64,000 nt of DNA from Phymatolithon calcareum (lineage: Eukaryota > Rhodophyta > Florideophyceae > Hapalidiales), in assembly GCA_977006965.1 (NCBI GenBank), contig OZ345371.1, positions 1,178,001-1,242,000 on the forward strand, read 5' to 3'. The translations under genes and the position numbers were made by a program. Of the stretch, positions 45,700-55,396 are shown piece after piece; the first letter of the stretch is position 1, and each line of letters begins with the position of its first letter. Under the pieces are notes generated by a model that worked only from the letters and a program-made list of their open reading frames with translations, had not been told where the DNA came from and made no database searches.

Positions 45700-46656
45700 A
45701 ACGAAGAGCTCCTTACGCTGCTCGCTGCCTTACGCGCGGTTCACGTCTCGGTTCAGGCACGTTTCGAAGTGCGTGCCTCCGTGTGAACGCGTCTGCAAGC
45801 TTGCGATGCGTGTGCTGGAGATCAAGGTTTCTTCGGCGTCCGGCTTGATATAGGGACTTCGGTCGGCGAGGCTCTGGCTCTGAAGCAGTTGCTGGCGACT
45901 GTGCGCGCCGATGAGACTGTCGCGCAAGCTTTCGACTCTGCGCTGCGTGGCGCCGCGTTTTCAACCGCCGCCGGGTGTGCGCGCCTGTGAATGTGACGCA
46001 AAGAGTCTTGGCCTGTCGCAGCGTAGCGCCGCGTGGGGCAACCCGTTGCGAGGGTCACATGGAAAGCATCCGGAAGACGTCCTTGGCCCGGTCGTCACGC
46101 GCCTAGGGGTTCTTCCAGGCGGCCACCGGTTGTGGCGCCCAGGCGCTGTCGGACGTCTTAGGTTGTCGTGGGAGCGTCTTAGAGCGTGGCCGCTTCTCGA
46201 ATACCGCTGGTTGCGGCTCGAGACGGTGTCGAACGAATTGAATCGGCGCGGGAATCCTTCGCGCGGCTCTGCTCCTCGACTGCCACTAGTTGCGGCTCCA
46301 AGACAGTCTTTGGTGATGCCAATCAACGCCCGAATGTCATCGCACATGGTCGCTTTCCGGCTGCCACCGGATGTGCCGCCGAGAAATAGCAAAGGGTATC
46401 GATCTATGCGGACACTGGCGGTAATTGTTTTGCAGAAGGGTGTATGCCATCGTTGGCGGTCTGCACGCAGCGTATGATCTCAAGAGATAAGTGATGGCAG
46501 GATTGAGATGGGCAAATCTGAGAAGATCGCCATACCTCCGTACCGTCTCTGGCCTTGCTGCTCCGACAAAGGGTGTTTTCGAAAAGGGTATAATTGGGAT
46601 TCAGGCCCCATTCAACGTCTGAGCGCGATGTAATTAATTTTGCGGCTTTACCGATA
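45700..46656. other. GC-rich stretch without an assigned gene
   Basis: 45720-46390 is clearly more GC-rich than its neighbours and has long overlapping open frames on both strands, a typical side effect of high GC. The minus frame reads FLGGTSGGSRKATMCDDIRA near 46390 and another segment reads AEETLISSTRIASLQTRSHG near 45800. They may be remnants of one minus-strand gene, but I cannot join or name them. Confidence 0.35.
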
Positions 46657-47883
46657 TCAATTAACAACTCTATGCAGGCAATGGGAGACAACAAGCTCAT
46701 CCAGTAACTTGATGCTAAGCAAACTTGTGAAGATTCTATGGCAAGAAGTAGTAAGGAGTCTTCCCCGTAGCACAACTGCAGGGAAGGAGCACCTGAAAAG
46801 CCCTAAACTGAACTCATCAGGCGATCCACCGCCAATCACCACCTGTGTAGTCTTCTTCCAGACAATTGAGAAGACGGGTCGGTTTTTTTGCACATCATTG
46901 GGGTTAGAACTTCCCAAAGGGGGCACTGAAGAAGAATTTAGCACAATTCTATGTCCTGTGGAAGGTATGGCCGAGCTTTCAGTAAAGCCGGATTCCCATG
47001 TGTGGTCCGTCCATGCCGCGTTCGGCTGCAGCAAACAACGACGAACCTTTTTTTCCATAGTGCTTGGAGCGCCTACGCCAGGGAAAATTCGCCTTTGTTT
47101 AGGTTGAGAGCTGTTTTCTCCGTCGCAGACTTGTTCGATTCCTACAATTTGCACAGCGCGGAGGGCATGCACTTTGTCTGTTTTCTCCCTATACAGACCA
47201 GTTTTGCGTGTTGCCATGTCGATGTCAAGGGCAGTGCAGAAGTCAGAGTAGGTAGGAAACGTTATTTGAAGCTCGGAGGTTTGGCTCGCGTGAATATTGA
47301 GGACGTGGTACTGCGACGGAAAGAAATCGCAAGCAATCTTGATGCTTCGAGAGCAAACGCTTGCAAAAATGCGAAATTCATGCAATGAGCAGTCTATTGC
47401 CTTCGAATGAACAATAGTTTGCCGAACAGAGTTCACTGCGCATAGTTGAGACGGAATCTTCACCATTTCTTTCGTGCGACCTAGAAGTACTTTAACGATG
47501 CTTGTTCTCGCGAACATGGTTGTTCTTCGAAGGATGTAGACGTCCCGCTCAAGCTGCACATCTCGATCTTTAGTGCTCCGTGAAGTCTCTAACGCAGAAA
47601 TAGACGTCCGAACATCCACACCAAGCTGCTCAACGCGTTGGGAGAGCAAAGAGTGTGACCGACGAAGATCTTCGATCTCGGAGTCATACCCGTGAACGAG
47701 AGGAGGGCCTGTCCCTGGTCGGGGGCAAGGTTGATAATGTTGTGACAATGTGGGAACCGGACGAGGAGCAATTATTAGAGCACGGTTTCGATTTGGTGTG
47801 TCACGGAGTCCAGGAGTGTTCATCTTGTTTAGAATCCCCAGGGAGATCCGCGAAAAGATTTTGACGACCACGCCCCCGGCCAA
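46657..47883 (-). CDS. unrecognised protein with coiled coil, in the large element
   Basis: A 408-residue frame; the first ATG is at 47823 (residue 21). A Pro-rich start (RPVPTLSQHYQPCPRPGTGP) is followed at residues 66-120 by a heptad-like coiled coil (SEIEDLRRSHSLLSQRVEQL). The remainder shows no family I know. It is transcribed away from the transposase; the 56-bp palindrome (47903-47958) lies in the shared upstream region, so the two may be co-regulated. A Pro-rich head followed by a coiled coil is also the layout of the 700-codon protein at the other end, and both could be accessory (TnpA-like) DNA-binding factors. That is inference only. The frame after residue 270 is less convincing and may include intron or decayed sequence. 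Confidence 0.5.
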   Translation of the reverse strand: MAGGVVVKIFSRISLGILNKMNTPGLRDTPNRNRALIIAPRPVPTLSQHYQPCPRPGTGPPLVHGYDSEIEDLRRSHSLLSQRVEQLGVDVRTSISALETSRSTKDRDVQLERDVYILRRTTMFARTSIVKVLLGRTKEMVKIPSQLCAVNSVRQTIVHSKAIDCSLHEFRIFASVCSRSIKIACDFFPSQYHVLNIHASQTSELQITFPTYSDFCTALDIDMATRKTGLYREKTDKVHALRAVQIVGIEQVCDGENSSQPKQRRIFPGVGAPSTMEKKVRRCLLQPNAAWTDHTWESGFTESSAIPSTGHRIVLNSSSVPPLGSSNPNDVQKNRPVFSIVWKKTTQVVIGGGSPDEFSLGLFRCSFPAVVLRGRLLTTSCHRIFTSLLSIKLLDELVVSHCLHRVVN

Positions 47884-47902
47884 ATCTGAGCAAAACGTTG
47901 CT

Positions 47903-47958
47903 AAGGGGAGAGATCTTTGATCTCACCGTCGACGGCATTATCAAATATCTCTCCCCTT
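47903..47958. repeat. nested palindrome between divergent genes
   Basis: AAGGGGAGAGATCTTTGA (47903-47920) pairs with TCAAATATCTCTCCCCTT (47941-47958) at 17 of 18 positions. The 20-base loop contains a second perfect palindrome, CCGTCGACGG. It sits between the starts of the minus-strand coiled-coil frame and the plus-strand transposase. Confidence 0.88.
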
Positions 47959-48406
47959 GATCCTACTTTGGGCGGCCGAGAAGCTACTCTGACGGCGCGC
48001 AGTTTCATTGCCTTACATGATTAGTATACATGATCATATCCTTTAAGGTACACATACGTCACGTCAATTTTCATTTGAACATTTATTAGTGTTTATTTAC
48101 AGCTGGTTAAGGAGCTGGAAATGTAAATGATGAAAATACGACCAATTGAACTATTACATCAACGTTTAGAGCATTGAAATAGCTTGGAAGAGATCCTACA
48201 AGCAATGACAGGGAATATAGGTCCGAGAAGAAATCGACGCCGACCCAAAGAAAATCCGGATTGTAGGTGGTTAGACGCACCCTACCCTTAGTTTGAAGGT
48301 CCAAAACACTTTAAACAGTGCCAATCAAGCGATCTGTGACTCTACTGCACTGACCGATAAAACAGTTCTCCCCTTCCTTCTGCACGCCGTTTTTCAAATC
48401 GCATTG

Positions 48407-49612
48407 ATGCAGATCTCGCATAAGCGGCGACGCCGGAGTCGCCACCGCTTCGATAGTATTCCGAACGTGCCTTTTCGCCCAGGAAGGCGCGTGGGTCTAT
48501 CTGTCGTGGAAAATGAAGATGAAAGGAGGAGCGAAGAGATTCTCGACATGGATAATCAATCTTTCCCTGTCCCAGATCGAGGACAGCTAGCGTCGGAGCG
48601 AAGCACAGAACCAATTTTCGGAGCGCCATCTTATCATGGTGTGCTCCCGTCATTGTTGGCAGTTGATGGGCACGAGAACGGTTTATTTGTACCTGATGCC
48701 CGTACGGGGGGTAGTACCGATTTCAACGGCGACGCAAGTATTGGAGGCACCGAGAGCAGATTGACATCAGTGGTACCCCTCACGTCGGATGTGGTAATAA
48801 CACTCTCATCGCCTGTCACGAACTGGCGCGTATTGTGGGCTCTATTAATGACATGTGGCAAGCAAAGGTACACAAAAGGGCAATATCAGTCGCTTCGTTT
48901 ATTTTTGAACGCCTTGGTTCGTCACGGGTGTTCAGGGTGGCAAGATACGCTACTCGTGGAGAGTACTGGAGTCGCAGCAGCCCCCACTGCTTCATACCTT
49001 CCATACTACTCCACTTTTTACAAGAGAATGAAACCTATTTTGTTCCGCTCCCTAACTGTGAGAAGCTTTGATCATCTTGAGGCAGTAGATCTACGTAAAG
49101 CGGGTGCAAAGACGAACCGAGATACAAATGGCGGTGATCCAATAATTTCGCTAAGGACTGTCCTCCCCAGCGAATACGCACGAGAGGACATCGCCACTCC
49201 GCACGTCTTCGATGCAATATGGCGAACGAGCCTCTTGTTCCAACAACAACAGGGTTTATTTTCAACAATTCCTCGTGCATATAGCTCCGAATGCATTGAT
49301 ATTCTCCCGCTCATTGCTGCAAGGGACTGGTTCTACGGAAGCCCAAAAAGCATCACTATTGATGCGTTTGAGAGCACTCTTCCACCAACCACTGTGGCGG
49401 AGGCCGGAGACACCATTAAGTTGACCTTGACAACCAGGGGAAGGCTTGAGGAAGCCTTCGAGAGATGTTTTGCTCGAGAACAAAGTCCTTCAGGCCAACC
49501 TCAGATTCAAGGACAAATTATAGACATATGGGCAGTGCGCCATGAGGTTCGTCGAGGTGCAGCCGATTTGAACATGGCCATACCTAACACGTTGTCGATG
49601 CGTGACTGCTAA
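48407..49612 (+). CDS. CACTA/Tnp2-like transposase, N-terminal part
   Basis: The frame is open from 48293 but its first ATG is 48407 (residue 39 of the open frame). It begins with a basic stretch (ISHKRRRRSRHRF) suited to nuclear import or DNA binding and an acidic linker. From about 48810 comes a conserved-looking region (VLWALLMTCGKQRYTKGQYQ, then LPYYSTFYKRMKPILFRSLT) of the kind that precedes the catalytic domain in Tnp2-like transposases. It ends at TAA 49610-49612, and the next frame continues in the same phase directly after this stop. One nonsense codon therefore separates it from the catalytic part. Readthrough, an intron or decay are the alternatives. Confidence 0.7.
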   Translation: MQISHKRRRRSRHRFDSIPNVPFRPGRRVGLSVVENEDERRSEEILDMDNQSFPVPDRGQLASERSTEPIFGAPSYHGVLPSLLAVDGHENGLFVPDARTGGSTDFNGDASIGGTESRLTSVVPLTSDVVITLSSPVTNWRVLWALLMTCGKQRYTKGQYQSLRLFLNALVRHGCSGWQDTLLVESTGVAAAPTASYLPYYSTFYKRMKPILFRSLTVRSFDHLEAVDLRKAGAKTNRDTNGGDPIISLRTVLPSEYAREDIATPHVFDAIWRTSLLFQQQQGLFSTIPRAYSSECIDILPLIAARDWFYGSPKSITIDAFESTLPPTTVAEAGDTIKLTLTTRGRLEEAFERCFAREQSPSGQPQIQGQIIDIWAVRHEVRRGAADLNMAIPNTLSMRDC

Positions 49613-50713
49613 ATCAGAGAGCTTTTCGAATTCGTGTCGTATACGTCGCCGACTGACGCTGTGTCTACAATTGTTCCGGAGCTTCTAGATGGGGACAACG
49701 AAGAAAATGGAGGGGAAAACGACGAAGACGGGGTACTGCGTAAAAAGGCGGAGCTGAAGGAGATAAGGCGCCGTAGGAAGGCTGTCATGGACCAAAGAAA
49801 GCGGCAGATGAGAGAAGCATGGCGAGACTGGGAGAAACCCCTAATCAAGCCGGGAGATATTGTGGCTTTGCTGTGTCCCTGTTCCGAGCTTTCATCGAGC
49901 TCCGGAAGCAGCAGAGTGCTCACGAGAACGGACAAGCTGTCTCGACTTCTTCTGGTGAATCGATTTTGGACGGAGGCGGAGGAGCGAAGCTTGCATGTTG
50001 TGTGGATTCCTGGTGGATCTGATGTCGATATCCAACCACGCGGAACGCAGAACTTACCCAATGACCTCTATCCGTATTTTCGCCAACCAATATCAGGTTC
50101 CCCTTATAGGTTCGTCTACGGGAAGGATCTTCTTCTCCTCGCGACGCACTCTGGTTACAGGGGCCCTCAATGTTATTCCCCTGTGAGTAGCTTCGGGACT
50201 CTAAGTGCAGGCGAGTCGTACTTCGTTTACAGATTTTTACTCTTTTGGGACGGATTTCAAGTACAAGACGGAACGGAAGCCTCCGGAGAAGGTATCTATC
50301 TGCTGTGTTTAAACCTACCACCGAATTGCAACCGCTCTCCGAACGACGTCCGTGTGATAAGCCTAACTCCTCCCGGTGTTAAAAGCGAAGCAGTGCTTAG
50401 AAAAATTTCCGATGACATTTCGGCAGGAATGACCGATGGGTTCGTTGATTTTGACGCGTCAGGGAAGCGGAAAAGAATTTTTCTTGATTTGGTCGGTTTC
50501 ATCGGCGACACGCCAGCTATAAATTCTTCTCTCGATATTATGGGACACAACGCTTCTGCGTGCTGCTATTTATGCCGATACATTCGCCGCTCGGTGGGAC
50601 TAGTCGATACACGGGAAGGACGAGCGATGGTTTTCGATCGGCATTTCGGCGAGGTTTTTTTCAGCAGCAAGCAATCAGGGATTGCAACCCTGGTGCTGAG
50701 ACATGCCGAATGA
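49613..50713 (+). CDS. CACTA/Tnp2-like transposase, catalytic part
   Basis: Same phase as the preceding part, beginning IRELFEFVSYTSPTDAV. The core resembles the Tnp2/CACTA catalytic region: YRFLLFWDGFQVQDG (candidate first Asp). Next comes a line of NLPPNC and VISLTPPGVKSEAVL, then FLDLVGFIGDTPAINSSLD and MGHNASACCYLCRY with a CxxC zinc pair. This order (DG, long spacer, F-x-D-x-P-A, GHN, CxxC) is what I recognise of the family. The frame ends at 50711-50713, but the true continuation is in the -1 frame from a T7 run at 50655-50661. Confidence 0.75.
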   Translation: MRELFEFVSYTSPTDAVSTIVPELLDGDNEENGGENDEDGVLRKKAELKEIRRRRKAVMDQRKRQMREAWRDWEKPLIKPGDIVALLCPCSELSSSSGSSRVLTRTDKLSRLLLVNRFWTEAEERSLHVVWIPGGSDVDIQPRGTQNLPNDLYPYFRQPISGSPYRFVYGKDLLLLATHSGYRGPQCYSPVSSFGTLSAGESYFVYRFLLFWDGFQVQDGTEASGEGIYLLCLNLPPNCNRSPNDVRVISLTPPGVKSEAVLRKISDDISAGMTDGFVDFDASGKRKRIFLDLVGFIGDTPAINSSLDIMGHNASACCYLCRYIRRSVGLVDTREGRAMVFDRHFGEVFFSSKQSGIATLVLRHAE

Positions 50714-52500
50714 TTGGGTTAAAGTTTGAGCAGCAAAGATCGAGCCTGACGTTGCACTATATAAGGTCGAGGATTCTGGAAGGCCAAACGCGAATCCCAC
50801 TAACTATGGAAGGGAGTCCTGTCGTGCCCTGCGCTCTTGATCCATATAAAGCCTGTTTTGTAGCCCCCGATCACCTCCTTACTGGACATGTTCGGGATTG
50901 CATTAACCTAGGCATCAGAATGCTCCCTACTGCACAGTCCAGGGAGATGTTCGAAGGGCTAGTGCTCGGAATGCTCAGGGAGTGCAGCCTAACGACACAG
51001 AACCGACTTGTGAATGTAGAGTCGAAAAAGCTCCATGGAATGACGATGTCAGAGCTTTACTCAGTCAGTCTCGTGGCGCCCCATGCCGTTTCCAGAGCGT
51101 TTTCTGCACTGCAAGTTCCCGATTGCTCTTCAGTTGCACATGAGAAGTGCAGAGCTGCTGTTGAAATAGTGTGGTCGGCGTCCCGGTTAATTACGACATT
51201 TTGGTTCAAGCCCAATCCTCAACGTGACAGCACTCAAGACGTACAAACATTTGACGAAAATTTTGGTACCACTTACCTATTGAAAATGAGAAATCTCGTT
51301 GACGACCACATCCAAAAAATCGAATCTATCTGCAGCATGAACAATGAGGATGCACTCGCTCTTGAAGATGGTACATGCAGCAGCGCGCGTAAAGCGCTTC
51401 TCAGTCGTGAGCAAGCACTCTGCAATGTTGCAAAGAAGACGGTAGACAAACCAAATGTCCACAGGCTTCGCGAGCTTGTTTCATCAACCCTTCCAATGCT
51501 CGGGCATGTCTGCTCATTCGGAGAGCTTCCGCTGGAGAAGAGCCACCAGGAATTAAAACGTGCTATTCGGTCATCAAACAAGAAGGATTCCCATTTACAG
51601 GCAACGGAAAGCTCGATCTTTGGTGATTGGCAAGGTCGCCTTTCCATTTCCGCGTCATTAAATCCTGCTGCGAACAATAGAGCACTTTTTTCGTGCTTCC
51701 GCCTTCTTTTTGGACGCCAAGCGTTGATGAATGCAGATGTACGCGACGATGACATGAAGCGGAAGATGGTTCTTCCGTACATTAATTCTTGCATCCTTAA
51801 AGAGCTGTCTACCCAGGGAAACTCTGTTATTTCGAAGATGTTAATGGCTTCTTCGTCGACTCCTGTATGGAAAATGCGCAATAGAACGCAGGTTCTGATT
51901 GAAGATTTTTCGAACGCTGAACGTTCGTCGGTATCAGATACAGAGGCTATTTCGCTGATAAAGCGTTTCTTTTCAGGGCAATTGCTAAATTGTATTCTCT
52001 GGCAATCCGCCGTTGTTACAAAATCAATATCAACCGAGCTTCCATCTTCAACGCTAAGCAAAGGTGATATTTTCGAGACTCTCACCATCGCTACTAACGA
52101 CTCCAGCTCCCACTATCCGTTCGTTTTGCAAATTAATGGAGCGGAACGCAGCTCTCGCAACTATATACCCACTTTGTGGTGTGTTGAAAGCTTTTTTTCG
52201 ATTAAAAACCCAACTACTGGAGCGAGGTTTTTCGCAGTAGTGCGACCATGCTTGCCCATTGGCCCCAGTCCTGTGGCTCACGAAACTCTCTTCCGTGTGT
52301 CTCAAATTTCAAACTTGTCAATTGCTGCGCTTGATGCTACCACAAGGCGTGTTCCTGCCCTGCACAACTGTTGCCTTCCGTGCTGTGGTCTAGATTCTCG
52401 TGGCCAGATGATCTTACATTGCACGAATTTTACACTTCTACAGGGATGCAGTTTTATTCCTTTCACGAGGAAAGGAGGATTTCCTCCCCGAATGGGTTAG
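50560..52500 (+). CDS. CACTA/Tnp2-like transposase, C-terminal part
   Basis: Meaningful sequence starts after about 50663, in the -1 phase relative to the upstream part: QQQAIRDCNPGAETCRMIGL. It then runs through LDPYKACFVAPDHLLTGHVR (target-binding-like helical segment). Further on come GHVCSFGELPLEKSHQELKR, with the likely catalytic Glu, and AIRSSNKKDSHLQA. The part after residue 350 has no motifs I know and ends with a cysteine-rich CCLPCCG segment. The first 35 residues of the open frame are an out-of-phase shadow of the upstream part. Together the three parts would give a protein of about 1360 residues, normal for this class. Confidence 0.72.
   Translation: MLLFMPIHSPLGGTSRYTGRTSDGFRSAFRRGFFQQQAIRDCNPGAETCRMIGLKFEQQRSSLTLHYIRSRILEGQTRIPLTMEGSPVVPCALDPYKACFVAPDHLLTGHVRDCINLGIRMLPTAQSREMFEGLVLGMLRECSLTTQNRLVNVESKKLHGMTMSELYSVSLVAPHAVSRAFSALQVPDCSSVAHEKCRAAVEIVWSASRLITTFWFKPNPQRDSTQDVQTFDENFGTTYLLKMRNLVDDHIQKIESICSMNNEDALALEDGTCSSARKALLSREQALCNVAKKTVDKPNVHRLRELVSSTLPMLGHVCSFGELPLEKSHQELKRAIRSSNKKDSHLQATESSIFGDWQGRLSISASLNPAANNRALFSCFRLLFGRQALMNADVRDDDMKRKMVLPYINSCILKELSTQGNSVISKMLMASSSTPVWKMRNRTQVLIEDFSNAERSSVSDTEAISLIKRFFSGQLLNCILWQSAVVTKSISTELPSSTLSKGDIFETLTIATNDSSSHYPFVLQINGAERSSRNYIPTLWCVESFFSIKNPTTGARFFAVVRPCLPIGPSPVAHETLFRVSQISNLSIAALDATTRRVPALHNCCLPCCGLDSRGQMILHCTNFTLLQGCSFIPFTRKGGFPPRMG
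50656..50662 (+). other. T-run matching a -1 slippery heptamer at the transposase frame change
   Basis: T TTT TTC in the phase of the upstream frame, followed by CAGCAGCAAGC. A -1 slip here links the catalytic part directly to the C-terminal part. It may be a programmed frameshift or simply a one-base homopolymer change, real or from sequencing. Confidence 0.45.
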
Positions 52501-52523
52501 TGTACACGTCTGCTGAGGCATCT

Positions 52524-52759
52524 TGCTGAGGTGTCTCGAGCTCGCACTCGTGACTAAGGGGTACGCTCGCAGAACCCACGTTAATTCTACAGCTCTGTCG
52601 ATAGACATCGCGCGTTACTAGGCTCGTGTCCCATGGTATCGTGCTGAGGTGTCTCGAGTTCGCACGCGTGACTAAGGCGTATTTCCCGGTTACCCATGCT
52701 ACCTCTTCGGCCCTGTCACGAGACAACGCGTATTCTTAGTCTCGTGTCTCATGGGCTAG
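52524..52759. repeat. two diverged 118-bp tandem repeats
   Basis: TGCTGAGGTGTCTCGAG begins each unit (52524 and 52642), and each ends in TCGTGTCYCATG. Identity is highest at the two ends. The repeats lie just past the transposase stop and between convergent genes. They could be transposase-binding or transcription-end sequences. Confidence 0.75.
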
Positions 52760-53293
52760 GGATTTAGATCTCATGTCCCATTGATAGTTTCGCAGGATTT
52801 ACTCTCACGCCCCTCAGTGATAAATGTCGTTACAGTCCGTGTTTGTAAGCTAAAAGATCTGCTGCATTCACCATAAGTAAACTTCTTTTCGGTGGCGCAC
52901 GCAGATCCCTCTCTACGACGGGCATACGTTTAGCTGTTTGACTTTTTCCTGACCACTGCCCCAATTCTATAGAGCGGTGTATCAAGGGTAGTGCTACAGT
53001 TGTGTTCGTCGTACCTTTATAACATCATGATAAGAACCGCAAAGTATATAAGCCGTAGATAGCCAATTATCAGTCTGTTCATACGCGATGATATCCTCAG
53101 CACTTCTACAAGATGCTAAAAGCGTCCGATAATAACCGAAATAAGAGCATAAAGGACATATACTTTTGAGAAAACAATGCTTTTACAAAGCTGACAGTCA
53201 GATCAATACAAAAAACACATATCTGCGCACGAAACAGTCAGAACAATAGAAGAAAATCTCAGAGCTACTCTCAATGACGATCGCAGACAGTTC
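52760..53293. other. convergent intergenic region
   Basis: AT-rich and without an open frame of note. It separates the transposase from the convergent 700-codon gene and presumably holds both 3' ends; no single poly(A) signal stands out. Confidence 0.45.
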
Positions 53294-55396
53294 TTATTCA
53301 GCTCCAGCTGCGGCCGCTAGATCCGTTCCGAGACATTCAAGATCAATCGCTATCCCAGACGGAACATCTAAGTTGGATTGGGTGCTCATTTCTCCCATGC
53401 GCTCGGTTTCCATCTCGCGAAGTTGCTTTTCTTTCACGTAGGCAGCCCAGGGAATTGAGAGTATTTTCGTCCTGTACTTCGCCACCAAGTTTTCTCTGTC
53501 AACGTTTTCAGACTCAGCGTTCTGTCCGCCCCCGTACATAGCCGTCACTTCCGATTCTAAAATTTCCCATGCAGTAAGAGACCGGCTCGAACGCGGAGCT
53601 CGTGTTCCTCCGTCCAACGCGGACGTCCCCAGAGCCTTCCAAGTGACGTGCCCAAGTGCCGATTTCTCAACTGGACAAAGAGAATATCCACACAATTTGC
53701 GAAGTAGTGCGTACAATCCGATGGCTTGAACGTGAATCGCCCGTAGAGATAGCACAGAGGATGATAGCAAGTCATCAAACTCGGGGAGTTTGTACGCCGC
53801 GTACAGACAGTCCGCAATGGCCTTATGTAGATTCAATTCTTTCTCCTCCTCCAAGTAGTGATTTTGTTCTTCATCGGCAGGGGCATTGGTCACCGTTCTT
53901 CTCCACTTCAGAGTCACTGTCAGGAACGGGAAATCGATGCCCAGCTTTTTGTACTCGGACAAATTGAAGGCCTCAGCCGTCGCTCTTTCCAAAGCACATG
54001 CGGCAGGTCCAATCAGCTTCGCCAACGGTATCTTCCACAGCGCTGGAGAGATGACACTGGGTGTCAAAGTGCTCGGCGCCCCACTCGCATTAAACACGAT
54101 GTCGAATTCATTATCGCGAGCATCTTCCGGAGATCGGTACTTCCCAATCTGCTCCACCAAAAAGAAAACGTCCTTGAATAAGATCTTTCTCGCCTCATTA
54201 CGCCCGCTGGTAAGCTTGTACATAAACGCAGAGCGCATTGTCAAAACTGCATGGACTCGGAGCTCAAGTAGAGGGTCATGGTTTCCCGAAATGCCCATTT
54301 TTCGGCGCTTGTCGTCGCGAACGGAGTCCCTGCACCTCTTTAGCGGCCTGTCGCTTTCAGAAGAAGGAGCGGACTCTTCCGAAAGAGGCCCGGCAGAGAG
54401 AAATGGTCTGTCCGTTCCTTCATCCACAGACACCACATTCTCAACAGCTCTGAATGTTTCCGCAGAATCTCCGAAAAACTCCAACCAAGGAGGTATATGG
54501 GCGTCAGGATTACCACCCAGCCTCTGTGCTTCTCTTCTCAAGAGCTTTCTTGTCAGATCGACCTTCTGGGCCAGAACCCATCGCAGAGCTAGGGACCAGG
54601 CCGCTGCGACCCTTGTTTGATATTTACGGGTTCCAAGATCTTTTCGACAGACGAAATGAAGAATAGAAAACCCTGAACAGCTTTGCACCGCTTGTCGGTG
54701 ACGCTCCATAATCCGCATCGTACCAGCTGAAAGCCAACTACGGAAGCTCGAGTGTTGATGCGCAAAAGACAGTACTGTCAGTAATTGAAGAAACACGAGA
54801 TGCTCCTTCAGTCCTTGTTCCGTATTCACAAGGAGATACAAGTGGCGCATAACCGACGGTGGGTCGGATATGTTTCGCTTCTTAGACGGCCCTTCTAGAT
54901 CTTTCGCTCTCGCGTCGATGGAAGTTTGGATAACAGTAAACTGAATCTTATCCATGACAGTGCCGAGCAATGACATCTTCGTGTCCAAGGAAGCTTCCAG
55001 TTTTTCTTTCTCCTTGCGGATGTCTTGAACTATATCAGAGTTTACGCGGCCGAGTATCTCAACTAGCTGGTCCGCCGACAAAGAATTACCGCTTGCAGGG
55101 CGTACCGAAACACAGGGTCCGCGAGCTGGTTGACCGTTCATATTTGGACGGCCGGGCAGTCTTATTTCTGAATGACCTTCCTCAGCAGGACTCTGGTTCG
55201 AGGGGAGAGAGGGAAGCGGTACGGGGTTTTCGTGCGCAGCTGGGCGTTCGATTCGTGTTCCCTCTCCAGCTGGTTGCGAATTTGGGGTAGGGGGATGGAT
55301 GGGTTCCGATGGCTCTGAGCTCGCAGCTGGGCGTGCGTTGCGTTTTCCCGCTCCAGCTAGTTGCTGATTCGGGGCAGGGGGATGGACGGGTTCCAT
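53294..55396 (-). CDS. 700-residue unrecognised protein of the large element
   Basis: Long intact frame from a clear ATG. Residues 2-25 and 31-54 are an internal duplication (EPVHPPAPN / EPIHPPTPN, both ending RPAA). A coiled coil lies near 115-155 (DIRKEKEKLEASLDTKMSLL). The middle (180-320) is predicted helical, with aromatic and basic residues. A bipartite nuclear-import-like signal is at 351-367 (PLKRCRD, DDKRRKM). The C-terminal half is helical (LRAIHVQAIGLYALLRKLCG) and ends acidic/Ala-rich. No family recognised. Its place inside the element, convergent with the transposase, suggests the second, regulatory or DNA-binding protein that CACTA elements carry. It is the best-preserved frame of the element, so it may still be under selection. 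Confidence 0.75.
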   Translation of the reverse strand: MEPVHPPAPNQQLAGAGKRNARPAASSEPSEPIHPPTPNSQPAGEGTRIERPAAHENPVPLPSLPSNQSPAEEGHSEIRLPGRPNMNGQPARGPCVSVRPASGNSLSADQLVEILGRVNSDIVQDIRKEKEKLEASLDTKMSLLGTVMDKIQFTVIQTSIDARAKDLEGPSKKRNISDPPSVMRHLYLLVNTEQGLKEHLVFLQLLTVLSFAHQHSSFRSWLSAGTMRIMERHRQAVQSCSGFSILHFVCRKDLGTRKYQTRVAAAWSLALRWVLAQKVDLTRKLLRREAQRLGGNPDAHIPPWLEFFGDSAETFRAVENVVSVDEGTDRPFLSAGPLSEESAPSSESDRPLKRCRDSVRDDKRRKMGISGNHDPLLELRVHAVLTMRSAFMYKLTSGRNEARKILFKDVFFLVEQIGKYRSPEDARDNEFDIVFNASGAPSTLTPSVISPALWKIPLAKLIGPAACALERATAEAFNLSEYKKLGIDFPFLTVTLKWRRTVTNAPADEEQNHYLEEEKELNLHKAIADCLYAAYKLPEFDDLLSSSVLSLRAIHVQAIGLYALLRKLCGYSLCPVEKSALGHVTWKALGTSALDGGTRAPRSSRSLTAWEILESEVTAMYGGGQNAESENVDRENLVAKYRTKILSIPWAAYVKEKQLREMETERMGEMSTQSNLDVPSGIAIDLECLGTDLAAAAGAE

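Noticed and set aside
45961-46392. 143-codon minus-strand frame in the GC-rich stretch
   Set aside because: Long frames on both strands here are expected from high GC; no domain recognised.
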